Assembly: GCA_003265975.1 (NCBI GenBank)
Contig: QFBU01000006.1
Span: 1 to 58,919, forward strand
Reading direction: 5' to 3'
DNA: 58,919 nucleotides
Origin: Candidatus Marinamargulisbacteria bacterium SCGC AAA071-K20
GTDB lineage: Bacteria > Margulisbacteria > Marinamargulisbacteria > GCA-2716485 > AAA071-K20
The notes beneath the pieces were generated by a model. That model made no database searches. It was not told the DNA's origin and saw only the letters and a list, made by a program, of their open reading frames with translations. Of this stretch, positions 1 to 7,988 are shown piece after piece. Each line of letters opens with the position of its first letter. Position 1 is the first letter of the stretch. The position numbers and the translations under genes were made by a program.

Positions 1-492
1 TTGTAGTGAGTCAAAAAACTCATTGTCTTCAAGCGATTTTTCAGCGGTTTTTATACCACGTCTAATGTCTTTCTCGTCTCTTTGTAGAGTCGCCTTTAAT
101 GCTTTTGTATAACGCTTTTTATTTAAAGACCCTAATACAAAGTAATAATCTCCATTTTTTTCTCGTTTTAAGGTTTCGTAACCATGTAAATTTTGACGGA
201 CATGCGTCACTATCGTCGACTTAGAATATTTTTCTCTATTTTGAAATCGTGATGTAAAACGTTCGTTGTCTACTAACGTAACTTGGCTATGTACTGTAAT
301 ACTTAATTGGCTCGCCACATCCGACTGGGCATTTCTAACAGCGTCTTCATAGCTAAGTCCTCGCCCATAACCCACAATGTTTTTCTTAATAGAAACAGGA
401 ATAGCTTTAGAGTTTCCATACCATTTTGGATCTGAGAACAAAGACGAAGATAATAAAACAAGTGCAACTAGTAGTGTTGCTAAATATCTCAT
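1..492 (-). CDS. Exported LPP20/FlgT-like protein, 3' end outside window
   Basis: Partial gene: 164 codons are inside the window and the frame stays open to base 1. The N-terminus is a short signal peptide (MRYLATLLVALVLLSSSLFS) followed by a segment with the pattern GYGRGLSYEDAVRNAQSD and alternating A/S residues, which resembles the LPP20 / FlgT N-terminal fold found in outer-membrane lipoproteins and flagellar accessory proteins. There is no lipobox cysteine, so I expect a soluble periplasmic protein. Its ATG overlaps the TGA of the gene upstream (ATGA, 489-492), so it is translationally coupled. It belongs to a three-gene minus-strand operon of exported proteins. Function unknown; the family resemblance is by eye. 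Confidence 0.7.
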   Translation of the reverse strand, partial: MRYLATLLVALVLLSSSLFSDPKWYGNSKAIPVSIKKNIVGYGRGLSYEDAVRNAQSDVASQLSITVHSQVTLVDNERFTSRFQNREKYSKSTIVTHVRQNLHGYETLKREKNGDYYFVLGSLNKKRYTKALKATLQRDEKDIRRGIKTAEKSLEDNEFFDSLQ

Positions 493-1760
493 TTAGACTT
501 GATGCTTAATAACAGCAATTTACGATTTTGATGATCTTTAGTGATTTTATAGTCGCTTGATTCAAAGTCTTCTCTTATTCCTTTATAAAGATTTCGACTA
601 CTCTCAAATTTACTTGGAGACACCCAAACGGTGGTATCTATAGTATGACTTCCAGTCGTGTTTTCTTTCACGGTATCGGCAATATCTTCTAAGGTGTCTA
701 AATATTTTTCACTTAGTTTTTCTTTGATATCACTATCTGTTAGGTCTTTAGGTAGGGTCAAAATAACTTTATATTGAACGCCTCTTTCTAAATCTCTTTC
801 CCAGTAGTTATGAATTCTATTCATTACGTTAGTCATAGCATCCAATACAGCTTCTTCAATAGACACCATATCATTTCCATTTCTAGTTTCACTATAACCC
901 GTTTCAGCACCTAAGAGTCTTGAGGTAGTGGTTTCAAAGGCTCTAATACTCACAGCCGCTTGTTTTGTGTCATATGACGACTTTGTAAATGTTACGGTAT
1001 AGTCAATATAAACATCACTTCCAATAGACAAGGCTAATTGGTAACTAGTGTCATCGGCCTTTCCAACTAACGACAACTGCTGTTCGGTAAGGTTATTCAC
1101 AAAGTTTTTTTGGTCAGGAACCAAAACATCATATTGTTTAGCCGTAAGAAAACTTTGAATAACTCCAGCAGTGTGTCTATTGTCATTCGAGTTTTCAAGC
1201 GCATCGGCTACGGTTTCGCCTTTACTTAATTGAGGTAAAACCATAATAAACGGATTGCCAACAATATCCAAAAGCGTTTCTTTAGCAACAACAACACCTT
1301 CATCTTCTAACGTTTTAAGTAACTTAGATTTATCAACTTTAAGGTCTAAAATAACTTTTACCCCAGTTCCTTTATTCAACAAAACGGTTTTTTGAGGACG
1401 TGCATCTTCATAGGTAATAAACAGGTTGATATTATTTGATTCAAAAAAACCATCTTCTAAAAATTTAAAGTGGTTTAATTCTTTCTCTGAAGACAGAATA
1501 GGGTCAGTTCCTCCATAAAGTAGGTAGTATATGGCGGCTTTTTTGGCATCTTCAATAGCTCTTCCCACCCCAAACTTTTTAACATCAGCCTTCTTTCTAA
1601 ACTTCTTTTCGGTATAGTAAAAACCAGTGGCTTCTAAATACAGCTCACTCGACGAACTTGCTTCAAGTAAAGTGGCCTGTCTAGAAACAGGTAAGTTAGA
1701 GGCGTTTAGAGAAAATGAGGATAGTAGTAAAATAGCGGATATAAGTAATAGTCTTTTCAT
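489..1760 (-). CDS. Exported protein of unknown function (423 aa)
   Basis: Signal peptide at residues 1-20 (MKRLLLISAILLLSSFSLNA), then a mixed alpha/beta periplasmic protein. Residues 60-85 (GVGRAIEDAKKAAIYYLL) look like the FlgT/LPP20-type N-terminal helix that is also seen in the following gene; the middle part (about 165-330) has repeated predicted strands with Thr/Ser-rich turns. A GGAGTG ribosome site lies 10 bases before the ATG. The gene sits 79 bases downstream of the 584-aa exported protein and overlaps the next gene by four bases, so the three are probably one unit acting together in the periplasm or at the outer membrane. I do not recognise a specific family. No membrane span beyond the signal peptide is visible. 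Confidence 0.75.
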   Translation of the reverse strand: MKRLLLISAILLLSSFSLNASNLPVSRQATLLEASSSSELYLEATGFYYTEKKFRKKADVKKFGVGRAIEDAKKAAIYYLLYGGTDPILSSEKELNHFKFLEDGFFESNNINLFITYEDARPQKTVLLNKGTGVKVILDLKVDKSKLLKTLEDEGVVVAKETLLDIVGNPFIMVLPQLSKGETVADALENSNDNRHTAGVIQSFLTAKQYDVLVPDQKNFVNNLTEQQLSLVGKADDTSYQLALSIGSDVYIDYTVTFTKSSYDTKQAAVSIRAFETTTSRLLGAETGYSETRNGNDMVSIEEAVLDAMTNVMNRIHNYWERDLERGVQYKVILTLPKDLTDSDIKEKLSEKYLDTLEDIADTVKENTTGSHTIDTTVWVSPSKFESSRNLYKGIREDFESSDYKITKDHQNRKLLLLSIKSK

Positions 1761-1839
1761 GTAAAAAACACTCCAATTAATAATGAATTTCGTGCCTTTT
1801 CTAGGGCTACAAGTTGCCTATCATAACACTAATCAGTGT

Positions 1840-3594
1840 CTACATAAAATCAAAAAAGGAGACTAGTCCACCCATATTAAATGAATTTAGATCATATTTA
1901 ATTCCAAAAATAAATTCAGTCCCATTAATATCAATATTATCCTCAGACACTCCCTCAGTAGATACTTCTTCGTCATTTATCGAAAGCGTTGTACTGCTAG
2001 GTCCCAAGCGAGTAAACAAGTTAGATTGAATATATACAGACCAGTTTGAATTCAACTGTTGCTCAAATCTTAACCCGTACATAAGTGCGACTGTGTTTAC
2101 AGAATAGTCATATTTACTACCAGACACTCGTCCATTAAAAGAAAGTTGATTGCCTCCAATGCCAGACTGTACCCCAATGCTTCTACTTTTAAGCCAAAAC
2201 TTCTTACTAACACCTCCAAAAAAATGGAGTAGTACAGGCGACCCAATTACCTCGCTAGAAGATTCAGCCTTAAGCGTTGTAACGCCAGTGTCAAAGAAAA
2301 TAAAAAATTGTGAGATATCAGTAAAAGGGGCTAAATTTTGATTAAGTCGAAATTTAAACGATGTCCCAGATTTAGAGTCACTATCTAGTAATTGTCTAGA
2401 GACTGTTTGAAAAGGATTTGTTGGATTTGGGATAGTAATCAAAAACGCGTCTTTACCTAAATTAAGATTATTTAAGCTTCCAAAGCCCACTTCAACACTT
2501 AAGCCGCTTTTGGCATGTTCTTCAATCCATCCACCAGCAAGTTGGTTTTTACCTAATACTTGGCTAAATGTAGAGAACTGTCCTTCAACCTTACTAATCT
2601 TATTAACTCTTCCGTAACCAACTTTCTTTTGTTTTTCCTGCCCATTTTCTTCAACATAGTGCATGAGATAAAACGAATCGTCTGTTTTTAGGCCATCTTT
2701 TTTTGTTAAATCAATTGTATATTTAGATCCAATCGCATCTTTAATAGGGGTACGAAGTTTAAAGTCGCTAATATTTTTAACTTGAACGGTTAAATTTAGA
2801 GCCCAATTATTAAAGGCCTTAAAGAAAGCATCCTGAAAAACTTCTTTACTGAGGGTCTCAGAGTTAAGCCGTTTATATCTTTTTATCCGAGGCTCATCGG
2901 TTTTTAATACTAAATCTAATAAGTTTTTAACTTCTGGCATAGTAACAGACGTTGTGCCTGTAGCCATCGACTTAGTATGTGCAATTTGTTCAATGCCTTT
3001 TTGACCGTTCCCATCAGACACAATTCGATACCACAGCACGCCACCCTGAACAGATACTTTCACTCTTGCATTTTCACCATATTGACTAATATTTTGGCTC
3101 GTTTGGGTAATGTACGGGAAAAAGAAATAGGCTGAATTCATTAAGGTTTCAAGTTCGTCTTTAGTTAACGAGTCAATTTTCCCTTTAGTTTCGGCTAATG
3201 TAACTCGTCTATTGTTGTTCTTTAATTCCAAAGAACGCTCTTTTTGAGTTGTTTGGTCATTTAATATATCTAAAATATCGTTGACAACAAACCCTTCAAA
3301 TAAGTCTGAAATTTCATCAGCATTTACAGAATCTGTATTTTCAAGCGCATCTCTTAGTGGATTGAGTACGGCATCGGGCAACACATTGTGGTCAAATCGT
3401 TGAAGCAATAGCTGCTGCTCTAGATTTTTACCAAGTAAGGTTTGGTCTGGTAAGAATTGTCTAGAATCTAAGTGTTTATCTGAAATCCACACAAAGGCTG
3501 GCGAACTTATAGACTTACGTTGATAAACACGCTCGTCTGCAAACAAAGAAAGCGAAAAAACAAGAAATAATGCACTAATAATTAACCGTATCAT
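1840..3594 (-). CDS. Exported protein with C-terminal beta-barrel-like region (584 aa)
   Basis: First gene of the minus-strand exported trio. Signal peptide at 1-19 (MIRLIISALFLVFSLSLFA). Residues about 270-350 contain a segment (IDLTKKDGLKTDDSFYLM, then VGYGRVNKI) like the small C-terminal beta domain of FlgT-type proteins. From about residue 365 the sequence becomes alternating amphipathic strands with aromatic residues (for example ALMYGLRFEQQL and NWSVYIQSNLF) and finishes in FGIKYDL..GGLVSFFDFM, as expected for a small outer-membrane barrel, although the last residue is Met rather than Phe. The domain plan suggests a periplasmic part anchored by a barrel. No specific family recognised; function unknown. 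Confidence 0.7.
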   Translation of the reverse strand: MIRLIISALFLVFSLSLFADERVYQRKSISSPAFVWISDKHLDSRQFLPDQTLLGKNLEQQLLLQRFDHNVLPDAVLNPLRDALENTDSVNADEISDLFEGFVVNDILDILNDQTTQKERSLELKNNNRRVTLAETKGKIDSLTKDELETLMNSAYFFFPYITQTSQNISQYGENARVKVSVQGGVLWYRIVSDGNGQKGIEQIAHTKSMATGTTSVTMPEVKNLLDLVLKTDEPRIKRYKRLNSETLSKEVFQDAFFKAFNNWALNLTVQVKNISDFKLRTPIKDAIGSKYTIDLTKKDGLKTDDSFYLMHYVEENGQEKQKKVGYGRVNKISKVEGQFSTFSQVLGKNQLAGGWIEEHAKSGLSVEVGFGSLNNLNLGKDAFLITIPNPTNPFQTVSRQLLDSDSKSGTSFKFRLNQNLAPFTDISQFFIFFDTGVTTLKAESSSEVIGSPVLLHFFGGVSKKFWLKSRSIGVQSGIGGNQLSFNGRVSGSKYDYSVNTVALMYGLRFEQQLNSNWSVYIQSNLFTRLGPSSTTLSINDEEVSTEGVSEDNIDINGTEFIFGIKYDLNSFNMGGLVSFFDFM

Positions 3595-3638
3595 AGTATA
3601 TATGGTATAGTTTTTTCATCATCTAGAAAAGGATAGTT

Positions 3639-4793
3639 ATGAACAAACGTACCGGCTTTATTTTGTTTTTAGTAGTAGCCACAGAACTTATCGGGTTTGG
3701 TCTTATTATTCCTGTACTTCCTCAGCTGGCTCTTAAATTTGAGACAAGCTCATTTATGATTGGTCTTTTAATGGCCTCTTATTCTATTGCACAGTTTTTT
3801 TCAGCACCTTTACTAGGCTACTTTTCAGACAAAATTGGCCGTAAACCAGTATTACTATTAAGTAAATTTGGCACCGTCCTATCTTATATGTTACTTGCCG
3901 TATCTCAGTCATACACACTCTTTTTAATGGCTCGTCTCCTAGACGGTTTTACGGGGGGTAATATTTCGGTTGTACGTGCCTACGTAGCCGACGTAACTAC
4001 CGAAAAAGATCGTCCAAAGGGGATGGCAATTATCGGTATTTCTTTTGGATTTGGGTTCATCATTGGGCCCGCCATCGGTGGACTCATTTATCAAAATAAT
4101 TTAGACCATAGCTTAGCCGCACTTATTGCTGGTGGAGCCTCTCTTCTTGCTTTTATTTTTACATTACTCTTTTTAGAAGAACCTAAAAAGCATAAGGAAA
4201 TAAAAAAGAAGTCATCTTTAATAAAAGGGCTTATGTCATTAAAAAATCCGTCAATACAGGTAGTATTTGCCGTTTACTTTATCTATATGGTTGTGTTTTC
4301 TGGATTCGAGACTAGCTTTGCCATATTTACGAGTAATTTATTTTTATTTACTACAAAGCAAAACAGTTGGTTATTTATGTATGCAGGAATTTTAGCCTTA
4401 TTTATTCAAGGTGGTATTACACGGTTTACACCCAAGAATTTACAGCGAACCAGTTATATAGGAATCGCTATTTTAGCCTTTAGTTTTTTAGGTTTAGCCA
4501 TCACTTTTAGAGTGTGGATGCTACTAGGGTTTATATTTTTCTTGTCGATTGGTGTAGCCATTATGAATACATATTTACCGTCCCTGCTGTCGTCATATAT
4601 AGACAAAGACAAGCAAGGGCTAGTTATGGGCTTATATGAAGGGGTAGGGAGCTTATGTAGAATTATAGGTCCAATAATGGCATTTACAATAATCTTAGAA
4701 TTTCCAAGACATACTTATTTTCTATATGCAGTATTGTTGATTTTTGGAGCGCTACTTCTAAGCGTGGGTTTAAAAGGTAAGAAAACTAAGTAA
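3639..4793 (+). CDS. MFS drug:H+ antiporter-like transporter (DHA1/TetA type)
   Basis: A 384-residue, 12-span major facilitator transporter. The first cytoplasmic loop carries the family motif A as GYFSDKIGRKPVL (about residues 67-79), and helix 5 carries a motif C-like stretch GFGFGFIIGPAIGGL typical of drug exporters rather than importers. It therefore probably extrudes a small hydrophobic compound in exchange for protons across the inner membrane; the substrate cannot be read from sequence. An AAAGGATAG ribosome site precedes the ATG. It is divergent from the exported trio with only 44 bases between the starts, and is monocistronic; the tiny Cys protein on the other strand ends four bases past its stop. 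Confidence 0.9.
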   Translation: MNKRTGFILFLVVATELIGFGLIIPVLPQLALKFETSSFMIGLLMASYSIAQFFSAPLLGYFSDKIGRKPVLLLSKFGTVLSYMLLAVSQSYTLFLMARLLDGFTGGNISVVRAYVADVTTEKDRPKGMAIIGISFGFGFIIGPAIGGLIYQNNLDHSLAALIAGGASLLAFIFTLLFLEEPKKHKEIKKKSSLIKGLMSLKNPSIQVVFAVYFIYMVVFSGFETSFAIFTSNLFLFTTKQNSWLFMYAGILALFIQGGITRFTPKNLQRTSYIGIAILAFSFLGLAITFRVWMLLGFIFFLSIGVAIMNTYLPSLLSSYIDKDKQGLVMGLYEGVGSLCRIIGPIMAFTIILEFPRHTYFLYAVLLIFGALLLSVGLKGKKTK

Positions 4794-4796
4794 TAA

Positions 4797-4973
4797 TTAC
4801 TTAGCGTCCTTTTTAACTGCACAGCAAGATTTCACGGCTTCTATTTCACAGTTAGCATTGTAAGAACTTGCAACGGTTGTTTGAGCTGAAGCGTCAATTT
4901 GATCTTCAGAAACAGCAGCATATGCAAGAAAGCTAAGACCTAAAAATGAAATAATAATTAATGCTTTTTTCAT
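4797..4973 (-). CDS. Tiny exported Cys-containing protein (58 aa)
   Basis: A 58-codon gene. Signal peptide MKKALIIISFLGLSFLAYA is followed by a 39-residue mature peptide rich in Ser/Ala/Glu with three cysteines near the end (CEIEAVKSCC). The clean signal peptide, and a TATACT box seven bases before the ATG, argue that it is real. The mature part is too short for a known enzyme fold; a metal- or redox-binding periplasmic peptide is possible, but that is inference. It is convergent with the MFS gene with only a few bases between the stops. There is no Shine-Dalgarno sequence. Confidence 0.6.
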   Translation of the reverse strand: MKKALIIISFLGLSFLAYAAVSEDQIDASAQTTVASSYNANCEIEAVKSCCAVKKDAK

Positions 4974-4980
4974 AGGGGGT

Positions 4981-4986
4981 AGTATA
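4981..4986 (-). promoter_or_regulatory. -10 box of leaderless promoter for the 58-aa exported protein
   Basis: TATACT on the minus strand ends seven bases before the ATG at 4973 and no ribosome site intervenes. This spacing is the one expected for transcription starting at or next to the start codon, and matches the pattern before about ten other genes here. Confidence 0.5.
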
Positions 4987-5020
4987 TCTAAATAAGATTA
5001 AGCTGGCTACACTTATTCAA

Positions 5021-5236
5021 TTACTTTTTATAAACAGAAAGAGATGTTTTCGCTTCGCGCTGGGCTTCGCGTAGCTTCTTCAAAATAGGTACGGTATCAA
5101 AAATAACTTCACGAGGTACTTTCGTACTGCTGTTATTTACAATTTCATTTTCAAATTCTTGAGAAATACTTTCAATGTCACGGACAGTTTTTTCGAGTAG
5201 TTCGCAGTAAGAGTCAACAATATGCTCGAGGGCCAT
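5021..5236 (-). CDS. Small coiled-coil protein coupled to fabI (71 aa)
   Basis: A 71-residue charged helical protein with no signal peptide or cysteine cluster; heptad-like leucines and isoleucines from about residue 12 to 63 suggest a two-helix coiled coil. Its ATG overlaps the TAA of fabI (TAATG), so it is made only when fabI is translated. No family is recognised. It could be a small regulator or partner of the lipid enzyme, but the coupling is the only support for that. The coupling and consistent codon use make me think it is a real gene. Confidence 0.65.
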   Translation of the reverse strand: MALEHIVDSYCELLEKTVRDIESISQEFENEIVNNSSTKVPREVIFDTVPILKKLREAQREAKTSLSVYKK

Positions 5237-6042
5237 TAGTCTGCTACTAGGCCTACAATTTTAGCGTCTTCTTTAGACGTAAGTACACTGTGCATACCGC
5301 AGTCAACGTGATGTGTTTCAGCGGTAACTGCTTTTGAAAGATCTGAGCAAAAATAAAGTCCAGCGTTTCCTACTTCTTCAAGAGTAATGTTTCTCTTCAT
5401 AGGGTTTCTGGCTTCGCTAATTTTAAGAAGAATATCTGAATTGCTTATCCCTTTAAAAGCTAATGTTTTAACAGGTCCTGCAGAGATAGCATTAACTCTT
5501 ATTTGTTGTTCACCAAGTTCGTAAGCTAAATATCTCACGTTACATTCAAGGGCGGCTTTAGCAATTCCCATAACGTTATAGTTTGGAACATATTTTTCTC
5601 CACCAATATATGTTAGGGCAACAATTCCGCCACCATTAGTCATTAAAGGTTTTGCATATTTGCAGATAGGAATTAAAGAATAAGCGCTAACACCCATTGC
5701 CAAGTCCCATCCTTCTTTAGATAATGCAGAAAAATCACCTGTAAGGTCGTCTCTATTTGCAAAGGCTACTGCATGAACTACAAAGTCTAAAGAGTCATAA
5801 GTCTCGCTAAATTTTTTAAAAACATTTTTAATGTGATCTTCATTTATTACATCACATTCTTCAATAATTTTGGCATCCATTGCTTCTGCAATAGGACGAA
5901 CTCTAGATTCCATTGTGTCGTTAGCAAAAGTAAAAGCTATTTCAGCTCCTTCTTGATGGAGTGCGTTAGCAATCGCATAAGCGATTCCTCGTTTATTACT
6001 TACTCCAAAAATTATTCCTTTTTTACCTGTCATTAGTCCCAT
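5236..6042 (-). CDS. fabI: Enoyl-[acyl-carrier-protein] reductase (NADH), FabI
   Basis: FabI reduces trans-2-enoyl-ACP in the last step of each fatty-acid elongation round, in the cytoplasm. The 268-residue length is typical. The divergent SDR features are present: the FabI-type nucleotide motif GVSNKRGIAYAIA near residues 13-25, and the catalytic pair Tyr155 and Lys162 (spacing Y-x6-K, characteristic of FabI rather than the Y-x3-K of ordinary SDRs), with a further Tyr at 145. A GGAGG-like ribosome site lies before the ATG. The small coiled-coil gene at 5021-5236 is coupled to its end. As the usual target of triclosan-type inhibitors, it indicates a canonical type II fatty-acid pathway. Confidence 0.95.
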   Translation of the reverse strand: MGLMTGKKGIIFGVSNKRGIAYAIANALHQEGAEIAFTFANDTMESRVRPIAEAMDAKIIEECDVINEDHIKNVFKKFSETYDSLDFVVHAVAFANRDDLTGDFSALSKEGWDLAMGVSAYSLIPICKYAKPLMTNGGGIVALTYIGGEKYVPNYNVMGIAKAALECNVRYLAYELGEQQIRVNAISAGPVKTLAFKGISNSDILLKISEARNPMKRNITLEEVGNAGLYFCSDLSKAVTAETHHVDCGMHSVLTSKEDAKIVGLVAD

Positions 6043-6122
6043 GAAATGCCTCCACGTGCAAAATAAAAATTTGAATTAACAGGATATCTAAAACTAAGGT
6101 AAAGTGCAAATTAAAAATAGTG

Positions 6123-6128
6123 TAAACT
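6123..6128 (+). promoter_or_regulatory. -10 box of leaderless promoter for the DCC-family gene
   Basis: TAAACT preceded by TG lies six bases before the ATG at 6135. No Shine-Dalgarno sequence is visible, so the message may begin at the start codon. Confidence 0.4.
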
Positions 6129-6134
6129 GTGTGT

Positions 6135-6500
6135 ATGAGTACAGCTAGAAACCGTCCGCTAGTTATCTACGATCAAGATTGTGGATTTTGTGTTAAGTGG
6201 ATAAACAAATTTAAGGATATAACTCTTAGTACAATTGACTTTAAAGGGTATAAAGAGGTCATGGACGAATTTCCCGACATCTCCTTAAAAGATTTTCAGC
6301 GTTCTTTAAAATATGTAGACGAGTCTGGAAAAGTCACTCAAGCAGGAGAAGCGGCTTGCAAACTCTTGAAACAAACAAGCTCCCCTTTAAAATTTATTTC
6401 ATTTTTATACGACACCATTCCAGGCGCAAAATATGTAATAGAAGCAGGGTATAAGGTAGTTGCAAACAACCGACACTTTTTCTCAAAGGTATTCTCATGA
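6135..6500 (+). CDS. DCC-family (DUF393) thiol-disulfide oxidoreductase-like protein
   Basis: The N-terminus reads VIYDQDCGFCVKWI, the D-x-D-C-x-x-C signature of the DCC (DUF393) family, at residues 10-23. The family is predicted to have a thioredoxin-like fold with a redox-active cysteine pair; substrates are not established. The protein is 121 residues, the usual size. I chose the ATG at 6135 over the GTG two codons earlier because a TAAACT box sits six bases before it. The end overlaps the next gene by four bases (ATGA), so it forms a two-gene operon with an SDR oxidoreductase. It is divergent from fabI. Confidence 0.85.
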   Translation: MSTARNRPLVIYDQDCGFCVKWINKFKDITLSTIDFKGYKEVMDEFPDISLKDFQRSLKYVDESGKVTQAGEAACKLLKQTSSPLKFISFLYDTIPGAKYVIEAGYKVVANNRHFFSKVFS

Positions 6501-7339
6501 CAAAACCGGTTTGTTTAATCACAGGCTGTTCAAGCGGCTTTGGCGTATTGTTTACAAAACGATTAAGTAAAACCCATCACGTTTATGCCACTATGCGTGA
6601 CTTAGGCAAAAAAAAAGACTTAGAAACCCAGCTCAACAATGAAGAGCTCAGCTCAATAAGTATTTTACAATGTGACGTAACTGAGATCTCATCCATTGAG
6701 AGAGTTATAAAAGAAATTGAAAATGAAGAGGGTAGGCTAGACGTATTGATTAATAATGCGGGGTTTGGTTTGGGTGGTTTTTTCGAAGATTTAGAAGAAC
6801 AAGAAATTAGAGATCAATTTGAAACCAACTTTTTTGGATTACAGTCTGTAACCAGGCATTCTTTACCCTTACTTAGACAAACAAAGGGGGCTAAAATTAT
6901 TAACCTATCAAGTATAGCGGGCATAGTAGGTACACCTGGTTTGTCTGCCTATAACGCGAGTAAGTGGGCTGTTGAAGGATTTTCAGAAAGTCTTTATTTT
7001 GAACTTTACCCATTCGATGTAAAAGTAATATTGGTAGAACCGGGCCCATATAACACAAAAGTATTAAAAGAGAATGCTAAGCTCAGTAAAAAAATGAACG
7101 ACAAAAAAAGTCCTTATTATGAAAACTCACAGAAATTAATAAGTAAGTTAGACAAACTCGTTAAACATCTTTTGGAAGACCCTGATATTGTGGCTAGATT
7201 AGTAGGAAAAATAGTCAAGCAAAAGAATCCAAAATTCAGACATGTAATCGGTAAAACAGCGGTAATTAGATACTTGTTAAAACGATTCACGTCATTTAGG
7301 TTCTACTCTTGGTTAATCAGACTCGTCTACATGAAATAG
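6497..7339 (+). CDS. Short-chain dehydrogenase/reductase (classical SDR)
   Basis: A 280-residue Rossmann-fold oxidoreductase. The cofactor motif TGCSSGFG is at residues 9-16, the NNAG motif follows near residue 86, and the catalytic YNASK places Tyr152 and Lys156. The long C-terminal part (residues 185-280, rich in Lys and aromatic residues) is typical of the SDR subgroup containing retinol- or hydroxysteroid-dehydrogenase-like enzymes; the substrate is unknown. It is translationally coupled to the DCC protein, suggesting a common oxidation-reduction task. No membrane span is evident, though the basic, aromatic tail could touch the membrane surface. Confidence 0.9.
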   Translation: MTKPVCLITGCSSGFGVLFTKRLSKTHHVYATMRDLGKKKDLETQLNNEELSSISILQCDVTEISSIERVIKEIENEEGRLDVLINNAGFGLGGFFEDLEEQEIRDQFETNFFGLQSVTRHSLPLLRQTKGAKIINLSSIAGIVGTPGLSAYNASKWAVEGFSESLYFELYPFDVKVILVEPGPYNTKVLKENAKLSKKMNDKKSPYYENSQKLISKLDKLVKHLLEDPDIVARLVGKIVKQKNPKFRHVIGKTAVIRYLLKRFTSFRFYSWLIRLVYMK

Positions 7340-7352
7340 GGGCAGCCCCTAA

Positions 7353-7835
7353 TTAGTGAGCGTGTCCACCTGGACCATGAACGTGTCCATGTTCAAGTTC
7401 TTCTTCAGTAGCATCTCTAACACCAATAACTTCAACAGAGAAAAACAAGGTATTCCCAGCTAATGGATGATTCATATCAAAACTAATATCTTTATCCGTA
7501 ACTTCAAGAATAGTTGCTGGTACATGTCCCTGTGGACTTTCGATATAAAAACTTAATCCAACTTTTACATCCCCCAAATCACCAAACTGTTCTTTAGGAA
7601 GCGTTCTAATAAGTTCATCATTGGTCTCTCCATAACCTTCTTCAGGTGACACTTCTGCGTCAAGTTTGTCTCCAACTTTTTTTCCTTCAAGTTGTTTTTC
7701 AAGTCCTACAACAATATTTCCAATCCCTTGAATATACGCTAAGGGCTCTTGTCCTTCTGAACTATCAACAACTTCTCCGGCTTTGTTTTTTAATGTGTAA
7801 TGTACTGTAACTGCTTTATTTTTTTCAATTATCAT
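7353..7835 (-). CDS. slyD: FKBP-type peptidyl-prolyl isomerase, SlyD-like
   Basis: A 160-residue FKBP with the inserted-flap arrangement of SlyD: FKBP core at residues 1-70, an insert-in-flap chaperone segment at about 70-125 (EEGYGETNDELIRTLPKEQF), then the end of the core (FDMNHPLAGNTLFF). The C-terminus is His-rich (HGHVHGPGGHAH), shorter than the E. coli SlyD tail but consistent with nickel or zinc binding. It acts as a cytoplasmic proline isomerase and folding helper. A GGGAG ribosome site precedes the ATG. It is divergent from the iron operon, with about 150 bases between the start codons. Confidence 0.93.
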   Translation of the reverse strand: MIIEKNKAVTVHYTLKNKAGEVVDSSEGQEPLAYIQGIGNIVVGLEKQLEGKKVGDKLDAEVSPEEGYGETNDELIRTLPKEQFGDLGDVKVGLSFYIESPQGHVPATILEVTDKDISFDMNHPLAGNTLFFSVEVIGVRDATEEELEHGHVHGPGGHAH

Positions 7836-7927
7836 AATTTACTCCCTTTATGGATATTATAAATAAAAATGACACAGTGTTTAATTTCATGCAAGAAACT
7901 ATAAGCATTTAATCCACTTTTTCTCTA

Positions 7928-7957
7928 TTGACAACTGATACTGAGTCTCAGTACTAT
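7928..7957 (+). promoter_or_regulatory. Iron-operon promoter with a 7-1-7 palindromic operator in the spacer
   Basis: TTGACA (7928-7933) is followed after 18 bases by TACTAT (7952-7957). Filling the spacer is the perfect palindrome TACTGAG-T-CTCAGTA (7939-7953). Seven-one-seven inverted repeats are the known geometry of Fur-family operators, and this one sits where a bound repressor would block RNA polymerase ahead of a ferric-iron uptake operon. The bases differ from the E. coli Fur consensus, so the regulator may be a Fur paralogue or a MntR/DtxR-type protein. Confidence 0.6.
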
Positions 7958-7988
7958 GTTGAGTAATTCAGAAAATCAGGAGAAAAAA

